From: Dehalococcoidia bacterium
GTDB lineage: Bacteria; Chloroflexota; Dehalococcoidia; Dehalococcoidales; Fen-1064
Direction: 5' to 3'
NCBI GenBank assembly: GCA_003153075.1
Contig: PMBW01000350.1
Location: 11,218 to 19,359, forward strand
DNA: 8,142 bases
Below the pieces are notes generated by a model that did not search any database, was not told the origin of the DNA, and saw nothing but the letters and a program-made list of their open reading frames with translations. The number at the start of each line of letters is the position of its first letter. The first letter of the stretch is position 1. The translations under genes and the position numbers were made by a program. Of the stretch, positions 1 to 4,723 are shown piece after piece.

Positions 1-1086
1 CAGACAATCACCAACAGCTTGAATACTTTGGGTCCCAATATCGTTTATGTCACAGCCGAGTCTGCAACCCAATCAAGTATAGGACGCGCACCCGTGCCGG
101 GGATGTTAACGCTGGAAGACGCGCAAGCAATTGTTTCCTCTGTTCCGAATATCAATGCGGTGGCGCCCACTAATACTTACGCCATGCAGGTGATCGCAGG
201 TAATCAAAACATGACTGCGCAGATTACCGGAGTGACTCCGTCATATCAGCAGGTCAACAACATCCAGGTGGTGGGGGGTGATTTTATCAGCCAGGATCAG
301 TATACCGGTTTTGCTAAAGTTGCTTTAATCGGTCCGACCGTCAGCACTACACTCTTTGGCGGAGAAAATCCCCTTGGTAAAACCATCCGGGTAGGAAATA
401 ATATTTTCCGTGTTGCCGGTGTTTTAAAAAGCAAAGGAGCCTCGTTCAGTTCCACTGACAGCGCTGTGCTGATCCCGCTTACCACATTGCAGGGAATGGT
501 ATCAAGATTGACTACTACCGGCCAGCATCAGGTGAGTTCCATCGCGGTTCAGGCAGCAAATAAAACCTCGGCATCTACGGTTAAAAACAGCATTATCAGT
601 TTACTGCAATCCCGGCACCGGATAGCCCCGGGGGCGGATAACGATTTTACGGTGATGTCAATGGACGAAATCGCCGCCAGTATTAATACCGCGTTGAGCA
701 GCCTTACCATACTGCTGGGAGCGATCGCCGGTATTTCTCTGCTGGTGGGCGGCATCGGGGTCATGAATATCATGCTCGTATCGGTGATGGAACGAAAAAG
801 AGAAATCGGAATCCGTAAGGCGCTTGGCGCGGAAGGATCCGAGATCTGGGGGCAATTCCTGCTCGACGCAGCGTTGTTAACCCTTACCGGGGGTATGATA
901 GGTGTAGCGATAGGGTGGGGGATATCCTCGCTGATAACTGCTTCCGGTATCCTCACAGCGGTAGTTACGACAAACACCGTGTTTCTGGCAGTCGGTGTGT
1001 CGGTGGGCATAGGGTTGATCTTTGGATTTTTGCCGGCCTTTCAGGGCTCGCGCCTGGATCCTATTCAGGCTCTACGGTCGGAATAA
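1..1086 (+). CDS. MacB-type ABC transporter permease, 5' end cut off by window
   Basis: Inner-membrane permease subunit of a MacB/FtsX-like ABC exporter; such proteins work with a separate or fused ATPase and often with an adaptor. The reading frame is open from base 1, so the start and the first membrane helix lie outside; 361 residues are visible against roughly 400 for the family. An internal TTG at 19 is not a credible start. The fragment begins with a large extracytoplasmic domain (about residues 1-225; motif NTLGPNIVYV near the start). Three hydrophobic segments follow, at about 233-262, 288-318 and 325-348. The family signature GGIGVMNIMLVSVMER, followed by REIGIRKALGA, sits just after the first of these. 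The end, LDPIQALRSE, is typical of the family. It converges on the TetR gene with a 32-bp gap. The substrate is unknown, and whether the neighbouring TetR controls it cannot be told. Confidence 0.9.
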   Translation, partial: QTITNSLNTLGPNIVYVTAESATQSSIGRAPVPGMLTLEDAQAIVSSVPNINAVAPTNTYAMQVIAGNQNMTAQITGVTPSYQQVNNIQVVGGDFISQDQYTGFAKVALIGPTVSTTLFGGENPLGKTIRVGNNIFRVAGVLKSKGASFSSTDSAVLIPLTTLQGMVSRLTTTGQHQVSSIAVQAANKTSASTVKNSIISLLQSRHRIAPGADNDFTVMSMDEIAASINTALSSLTILLGAIAGISLLVGGIGVMNIMLVSVMERKREIGIRKALGAEGSEIWGQFLLDAALLTLTGGMIGVAIGWGISSLITASGILTAVVTTNTVFLAVGVSVGIGLIFGFLPAFQGSRLDPIQALRSE

Positions 1087-1118
1087 AAAAAGGTCTCCGG
1101 TAAATAGAAAAAGCCGGC

Positions 1119-1694
1119 TTAGTTTGCCTGTCCCCGGATGCCGTACATAAAGAGCGAAAACAGGTCCTGCGAATATTTACTGTCGCTTTTCATTCTGTCG
1201 CGGACGGCCGGGTTGTTGCCAATGCCCTGCCGGAAAAATTTAATATAGGCCGTGACGGCTTCCTCGGAGAGGTCGGCGCGCAAATTACCCTGTTCTTTCC
1301 CTTCTTTGATAAATTCCCGCAGTGAGTTTTCGATTTCCGTGCTGATGGCGTCGGGGGAATGCTTTGTATCCTGATTTTCCATTTCAATTTTGTAGCGGTC
1401 GGAAACGTCGATCCACGATTGTAAAAGTCCCTCGATTTTTTCCAGGTAAGATTTTTTCCAGACCAGGATCTCCCGGAATCTGCTGGTTATCCCGCTGACG
1501 ATCGTTTTACGGTAATCGTGTACCAGTTCTTCTTTGCTGCCGAAGTTATTATAAATCGTGGCCTGGGACACCCCGGCTTTACGGGCAATGTCATTAACGC
1601 TGACTTTATCGGCGCCGAAACGGGAAAATAGTTCTTCGGCGGCCCGGCGGATATCTTCTTTACTTTGTTCTTTACGGCGCGCAAATCCATCCAT
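1119..1694 (-). CDS. TetR-family transcriptional regulator
   Basis: A 191-residue one-component regulator, normal length for the TetR family; these bind DNA as dimers and usually repress until a small ligand binds the C-terminal domain. The N-terminal DNA-binding domain covers about residues 10-57. Its helix-turn-helix is VNDIARKAGVSQATIYNNF (33-51), with SQATIYNNF as recognition helix, followed by the usual GSKEELV. The remaining all-helical ligand domain is divergent and names no ligand. The ATG at 1694 is preceded by GGGAG (1707-1703) at 8 nt spacing, which supports the start. It is divergent from the ABC ATPase at 1921 and shares an overlapping promoter region with it, so autoregulation plus control of the ABC/GNAT operon is the most likely role (inference). 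Its 3' end faces the MacB-type permease gene. Confidence 0.92.
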   Translation of the reverse strand: MDGFARRKEQSKEDIRRAAEELFSRFGADKVSVNDIARKAGVSQATIYNNFGSKEELVHDYRKTIVSGITSRFREILVWKKSYLEKIEGLLQSWIDVSDRYKIEMENQDTKHSPDAISTEIENSLREFIKEGKEQGNLRADLSEEAVTAYIKFFRQGIGNNPAVRDRMKSDSKYSQDLFSLFMYGIRGQAN

Positions 1695-1727
1695 ATTTTA
1701 TACTCCCACAGGTGCAGTGTTATAATA

Positions 1728-1756
1728 ATTATAGTAAAACGTCTTGACAATTACAA
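1728..1756 (-). promoter_or_regulatory. Predicted sigma70-type promoter for the TetR gene
   Basis: On the minus strand a TTGTAA -35 box (1756-1751) is separated by exactly 17 bp from a perfect TATAAT -10 box (1733-1728). Transcription would start near 1721, leaving a leader of about 27 nt with the GGGAG ribosome site. The -10 box is the right half of a 13-bp palindrome, TATAATAATTATA (1721-1733), which could serve as an operator or be AT-rich coincidence. Confidence 0.6.
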
Positions 1757-1772
1757 ATATTGGCAGTAGTAT
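1744..1772 (+). promoter_or_regulatory. Predicted sigma70-type promoter for the ABC/GNAT operon
   Basis: A consensus TTGACA -35 box (1744-1749) is followed after 17 bp by TAGTAT (1767-1772, five of six consensus bases). Transcription would begin near 1779, giving a leader of about 140 nt before the ATPase ATG at 1921. The -35 box is one base from the -35 box of the opposing TetR-gene promoter, so one bound repressor could block both. Confidence 0.6.
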
Positions 1773-1788
1773 CTTTATAGAGATTATA
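1767..1788. promoter_or_regulatory. Candidate TetR operator (imperfect dyad)
   Basis: A 22-bp imperfect dyad in which 8 of 11 half-site positions pair. Its core, ATCTTTATAGAGAT (1771-1784), is 12 of 14 symmetric. It covers the -10 box and the predicted start of the rightward transcript, a usual position for a TetR-family repressor. A second, weaker dyad with GTT...AAC ends lies at 1796-1812. The sequence is AT-rich, so chance symmetry is possible; assignment to the neighbouring regulator is inference. Confidence 0.3.
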
Positions 1789-1842
1789 GCATAACGTTCT
1801 AAAATGTATAACAATCACTATTTGGGGGGAGTCGAGTACCTG

Positions 1843-1920
1843 ATGAATCGTTTTAATCTATCACTCTCCCTTAATCCCTCCCTGGCAGGGAGGGAAATTA
1901 GAAAGAGCGGGGAGGGATAA
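1843..1920 (+). CDS. Possible 25-residue leader peptide abutting the ABC ATPase gene
   Basis: A small open frame starts at ATG 1843 and ends with TAA at 1918-1920, directly touching the ATPase ATG at 1921. The same frame is open back to an ATG at 1804, giving 38 residues. A G-run ending in GGAG (1828-1831) lies 11 nt before 1843, a somewhat long but usable spacing; nothing comparable precedes 1804. The peptide (MNRFNLSLSLNPSLAG...) resembles no family I know. Part of it is encoded by the inverted repeat at 1875-1895, so it may be only a fortuitous translation of a repeat. If translated, ribosomes would pass through the leader structures and end on the ATPase start, giving translational coupling. 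Confidence 0.25.
   Translation: MNRFNLSLSLNPSLAGREIRKSGEG
1875..1895. repeat. Perfect inverted repeat in the leader, with third arm at the ribosome site
   Basis: TCCCTCCCTG and CAGGGAGGGA form a perfect inverted repeat around one central base. In RNA this is a GC-rich stem of about nine pairs with a tiny loop. It has no U-run after it, so it is not a standard terminator. The 3' arm octamer GGGAGGGA (1888-1895) recurs exactly at 1910-1917, on the ATPase ribosome binding site. The 5' arm could therefore pair with either copy. A degenerate intergenic repeat is an alternative explanation. Confidence 0.6.
1911..1916 (+). promoter_or_regulatory. Ribosome binding site of the ABC ATPase gene
   Basis: GGAGGG lies 4 nt before the ATG at 1921. 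It is strong in sequence but closer than the usual 6-9 nt. It lies within an octamer complementary to TCCCTCCC at 1875-1882, so it could be masked by leader folding. Confidence 0.6.
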
Positions 1921-2847
1921 ATGGGCACATCAGCTGTAATCGAGGCAAGCGGGATCACGAAACGCTTCGGCGATGTGGTGGCGGTCAACGACGTTTCTTT
2001 GAATATCCGCAAGGGTGAAATCTACGGCTTTTTGGGATTGAACGGGGCCGGCAAAACAACAACTATCCGCATGTTATTAGGGATGATCAAGCCGGATAAA
2101 GGTTCGGTCTCGCTATTCGGCACAAAATTGCAGCCCGGACAGAAAAAGATATGGCAGCGGGTCGGTTACATGGTAGAAACCCCCCATGCTTATCCCGACC
2201 TGACGGTACGGGAAAACCTGGAGATAATCCGGCAATTACGGCAATTGCAAGACACCGGCGCAGTAGAGAAGATCATTGCTCAAATGGGTCTGACTCCCTA
2301 TGGCAATCGCCGGGGGCGGGTACTTTCAATGGGCAACGCCCAGCGGCTGGGACTGGCCAAAGCGCTGATGCACCATCCGGCTCTGCTGCTGCTCGATGAA
2401 CCGGCGAACGGTCTTGACCCGGCGGGGATTGTCGAGATACGCAATATGTTGCGCGGCCTGGCGGAAAATAACGGCGTGACAATTTTTATTTCCAGCCATA
2501 TTTTAAGTGAAGTGGCGCGGCTGGCGACACGTATCGGAGTGGTGCATGAGGGCAGGTTAATCAAGGAACTGGACGCAAAAAAATTGACTGAAGAGGAAGG
2601 TCAAAGGCTGGTAACGGATGTGCGGGATACAGGGGCGGCGTTAGCAGTCCTGGCGAAAGCCGGTATTACCGCGGTCGCTGAAGGAAAAAACTCGCTGGTA
2701 ATGAGCGATAAAGAATCCGTGCAGAACCCGGAAAAGATCGCCACCTTGCTGGTTGAGGCGGGGTGTCCGCCTTCCCGGTTGGTGGTAGAGCAAAAAGACC
2801 TCGAATCCTACTTCCTGGGACTGGTCGGCGTGAAGGAGGACAAATAA
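1921..2847 (+). CDS. ABC transporter ATP-binding protein, BcrA-like
   Basis: A 308-residue cytoplasmic ATPase that would power the permease encoded next to it. The nucleotide-binding domain occupies about residues 5-215. Walker A is GLNGAGKTT (39-47). The signature is LSMGNAQR (135-142), a variant of LSGGQ common in BcrA-type drug-export ATPases. Walker B is LLLLDE (155-160), the D-loop is GLDP (164-167) and the switch histidine is in SSHILSE (H193). The remaining 90 or so residues are a C-terminal extension usual for this group, here ending ...ESYFLGLVGVKEDK. All catalytic motifs look intact. Start choice: ATG 1921 after GGAGGG, with MGTSAVIEASGITKRFG matching the usual short N-terminus. It is the first large gene of a three-gene operon, divergent from the TetR gene. 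Lantibiotic/bacitracin-type export is a family association only; the substrate is unknown. Confidence 0.93.
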   Translation: MGTSAVIEASGITKRFGDVVAVNDVSLNIRKGEIYGFLGLNGAGKTTTIRMLLGMIKPDKGSVSLFGTKLQPGQKKIWQRVGYMVETPHAYPDLTVRENLEIIRQLRQLQDTGAVEKIIAQMGLTPYGNRRGRVLSMGNAQRLGLAKALMHHPALLLLDEPANGLDPAGIVEIRNMLRGLAENNGVTIFISSHILSEVARLATRIGVVHEGRLIKELDAKKLTEEEGQRLVTDVRDTGAALAVLAKAGITAVAEGKNSLVMSDKESVQNPEKIATLLVEAGCPPSRLVVEQKDLESYFLGLVGVKEDK

Positions 2848-2849
2848 TC

Positions 2850-3659
2850 ATGAATACGATACTGCGTGAATTCATTCCGGCGTTAAAGGTGGAATTTCAG
2901 AAAGTGCGGCGCACAAAGACGCTGTGGCTCACTGTTTTTGGCTTTGTCCTGGCAACGGCGATCGGTGGATTGTTCATGTACATTTTGAAAGACCCGGAAA
3001 GGGCGCGCCGGCTCGGTATCATCGGGGCGAAGGCGCAGATCTTCGGCGGCAAAGCTGACTGGCCCAGTTTTTTTAACTTCATGTTATTACTGGTCAGTCT
3101 CGGGGGACTGATCATTTTCGGCTTTATCTTCGTCTGGATCTTCGGGCGGGAGTACAGCGATAAAACTTACTATGATCTGTTATCTCTGCCGACTTCACGG
3201 GTAACGATCGTGATTGCCAAGATCATTACCGCGGCTTACTGGTGCATCGCGCTGGTTTTGCTGGTGTTTGTGCTGACGTTGGGCGCCGGGGCGGCGCTGC
3301 AATTACCGGGGTGGTCGTCAGCGGTGACAATGCACGGCCTGAGGTTTTTGCTGGGCACCGGGGCATTAACCCTATTAACCTGCATTCCTTTTGCGCTGCT
3401 GGCCAGTATCACCCGCGGCTACTTGCCGGCGGTCGGGGGTATTTTCCTGGCCCTCATTTTAGGCCAGATCGTCAGCCAGATCGGCTACGGGCAATATTTT
3501 CCCTGGATGATCCCGATGATGTACAGCGGCGCGGCGGAGGCATTGTCCGGTAAAACCGGGGCGCCAATCGGTTTTGTCAGCTACTTGCTGGTGGCGCTTG
3601 TCGGCGTTGTCGGTATTGTTGTGACCGGCGCGTGGTGGAGAAATGCCGACCAGACCTGA
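2850..3659 (+). CDS. ABC-2 type transporter permease
   Basis: A 269-residue membrane subunit, partner of the ATPase just upstream (2-nt gap between stop and start). Six hydrophobic segments are visible at about residues 25-46, 77-98, 125-147, 165-187, 191-211 and 241-263. Between the second and third lies FGREYSDKTYYDLLSLPTSR (98-117), a loop of the kind found in ABC-2/BcrB-like permeases that contacts the ATPase. The start is ATG 2850, preceded by a strong AAGGAGGA (2833-2840) at 9 nt. An in-frame ATG at 2763 would add 29 hydrophilic residues read from inside the ATPase gene, and is rejected. The last 17 nt overlap the longest reading of the acetyltransferase gene, suggesting coupled translation. 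Substrate unknown. Confidence 0.9.
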   Translation: MNTILREFIPALKVEFQKVRRTKTLWLTVFGFVLATAIGGLFMYILKDPERARRLGIIGAKAQIFGGKADWPSFFNFMLLLVSLGGLIIFGFIFVWIFGREYSDKTYYDLLSLPTSRVTIVIAKIITAAYWCIALVLLVFVLTLGAGAALQLPGWSSAVTMHGLRFLLGTGALTLLTCIPFALLASITRGYLPAVGGIFLALILGQIVSQIGYGQYFPWMIPMMYSGAAEALSGKTGAPIGFVSYLLVALVGVVGIVVTGAWWRNADQT

Positions 3660-4326
3660 TTTGCGCAAACCGGCTCCCAACAGTAGAATGAACGGTATGA
3701 AAGCTGATTTGGATAGTCTGGTGCGGTTGCGGAAGGCCGATATCAAACCGGCTGCCAGAGCGCTGACCGCAGCATTCCGGAAGTACCCGCTGCTGGTGGA
3801 TAAATACCATGATGAATCAGAGAGAAATAAAGCGGCTTATTACTTTTTTCTGATTATTGTCGGTTACGGTATCCGTTGGGGTGAAGTGTATGGAACATCC
3901 CCGAAAATGGAAGGGATCGCCGTGTGGTACCGGTCGGAACATTTCCCGATGAGATTCTGGAAAATTTTGCGTTCCGTGCCGTTTTCCGTGTTACTGGGTT
4001 TTCCCTGGTCGGGAGTCGGCAGGCTGCAAGCAGCGGCGAATTTTGTTGAGGCAAGACATCAGCAGTTCGCGCCTGCGGAGCACTGGTTTTTGGATTCAAT
4101 CGGGGTTGCGCCTCAATACCAGGGAAAAGGTTATGCCGGCAGGTTGATAAGGGCCATGCTGGAGCGAACCGATAAAGAAGGGGTGCCGGTTTACCTCGAC
4201 ACGATGGATGAGATAGACGTGCGGCGGTACGAACATTTCGGCTTCAAAGTGATCGATAAATCCGCCGTACCGAAAACAACTCTGACCAACTGGGGTTTGG
4301 TAAGGGAAGCAAAAAAGATAGATTAG
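3643..4326 (+). CDS. GNAT-family N-acetyltransferase
   Basis: A cytoplasmic enzyme expected to transfer an acetyl group from acetyl-CoA to an amine; the acceptor is not identifiable. Numbered from 3643 (227 residues), the domain starts near LVRLRKADIKPAARAL (26-41). The acetyl-CoA pyrophosphate loop is QYQGKGYAG (158-166) after the strand FLDSIGVAP, and YEHFGF (196-201) is the usual motif B end. The start is uncertain. ATG 3643 overlaps the permease by 17 nt with GGTGG(AG) very close upstream. In-frame ATGs at 3688 and 3697 have no clear ribosome site but give an N-terminus (MKADLDSLVRLRK) more like other GNATs. Third gene of the ABC operon; in antibiotic loci such enzymes can modify a toxic compound or its target, but here that is inference. 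Confidence 0.85.
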   Translation: MPTRPDLRKPAPNSRMNGMKADLDSLVRLRKADIKPAARALTAAFRKYPLLVDKYHDESERNKAAYYFFLIIVGYGIRWGEVYGTSPKMEGIAVWYRSEHFPMRFWKILRSVPFSVLLGFPWSGVGRLQAAANFVEARHQQFAPAEHWFLDSIGVAPQYQGKGYAGRLIRAMLERTDKEGVPVYLDTMDEIDVRRYEHFGFKVIDKSAVPKTTLTNWGLVREAKKID

Positions 4327-4330
4327 AATA

Positions 4331-4346
4331 GGGAGTAAAAGCTCCC
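4331..4346. terminator. Weak hairpin between the GNAT gene and the kinase remnant
   Basis: GGGAG (4331-4335) and CTCCC (4342-4346) can form a five-pair stem with a six-base loop. It lies 4 nt after the GNAT stop and 10 nt past the end of the minus-strand kinase remnant. Neither strand has a clean U-run after the stem, so termination activity is doubtful. Confidence 0.25.
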
Positions 4347-4356
4347 CGTCCGTTAC

Positions 4357-4705
4357 TTAATTCAGGGTAAAGTAAAAAGTTGCCCCTTCTCCTTTCTTGC
4401 TTTTTGCCCGGACCTGGCCGCCGTGTTTTTTGATGACCCGCTGCACCGGGGCCAAACCAATCCCGGTACCGCCGTACTCTGTTGTTGAATTTAACCGCTG
4501 AAACGGCAGGAATAACTTGTCAGCAAATGCTCCGGGGCCATCATCTTAAGTTCTGCTGCTACTGATTCCGCCAGGTCGCTCAAATTTACTTTTTTCACTG
4601 CGGGTGATAGCGATAATCGAAGAATATCTTCAATCATTTGAGACATTCGTTTACTGGCTTCCTGAATGGGATCTAAAGTTTCTAATGCTGATAGCTGCTT
4701 GCTTT
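4357..4705 (-). pseudogene. Sensor histidine kinase remnant, truncated, internally deleted, frameshifted
   Basis: Two out-of-frame pieces of one kinase read right to left. The upstream piece (about 4705-4545) encodes QEASKRMSQMIEDILRLS and then [17 protein letters not shown], which matches the second helix and the end of a HisKA dimerisation domain. The downstream piece (4545-4357, 62 residues to a natural TAA) is the end of a HATPase domain: [30 protein letters not shown], then [11 protein letters not shown] and [11 protein letters not shown]. This pattern is typical of phytochrome-like or PAS-linked kinases. Missing are the phospho-acceptor His segment, all sensor domains and about 60-70 residues with the ATP-binding N-box. 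The pieces meet near 4537-4550 with a frame change, and a TAA (4548-4546) precedes the second piece. It cannot make a working kinase. No other gene is seen in 4327-4723. Confidence 0.85.
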
Positions 4706-4711
4706 CTATAG

Positions 4712-4717
4712 TATAAT
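4712..4717 (+). promoter_or_regulatory. Predicted -10 box of polA, implying a leaderless transcript
   Basis: A perfect TATAAT ends 6 nt before the polA ATG (4724), so transcription would start at or very near the A of the start codon. No GGAGG-like site precedes the ATG. No good -35 box is seen at the expected place (TGATAG at 4689-4694 is a poor match). The element lies in or beside the decayed kinase gene, so it may have arisen or become exposed there. Confidence 0.4.
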
Positions 4718-4723
4718 GAAGCC

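Noticed and set aside
549..1010. 153-residue minus-strand open frame opposite the MacB-type permease
   Set aside because: Antisense shadow of the conserved permease C-terminus, low-complexity Ile/Pro/Ser-rich product and no recognisable domain.
1097..1120. Bidirectional terminator between the converging MacB-type and TetR genes
   Set aside because: AAGCCGGCTT (1111-1120) is a palindrome without a loop and overlaps the TetR-gene stop; the CCGG repeats give only a very short stem. No convincing intrinsic terminator.
1695..1920. Known riboswitch, T-box or attenuator in the long ABC leader
   Set aside because: No conserved riboswitch core or T-box was recognised, and the hairpin lacks a U-run, so only an unnamed leader structure is reported.
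2230..2250. Short tandem repeat (ggcaattac / ggcaattgc)
   Set aside because: It encodes a QLRQLQ stretch inside the ATPase; only two imperfect units, so likely chance.
2763..2849. Longer N-terminus for the ABC permease starting at 2763
   Set aside because: It would overlap the ATPase gene by 85 nt and add a hydrophilic tail. ATG 2850 has a strong AAGGAGGA at ideal spacing.
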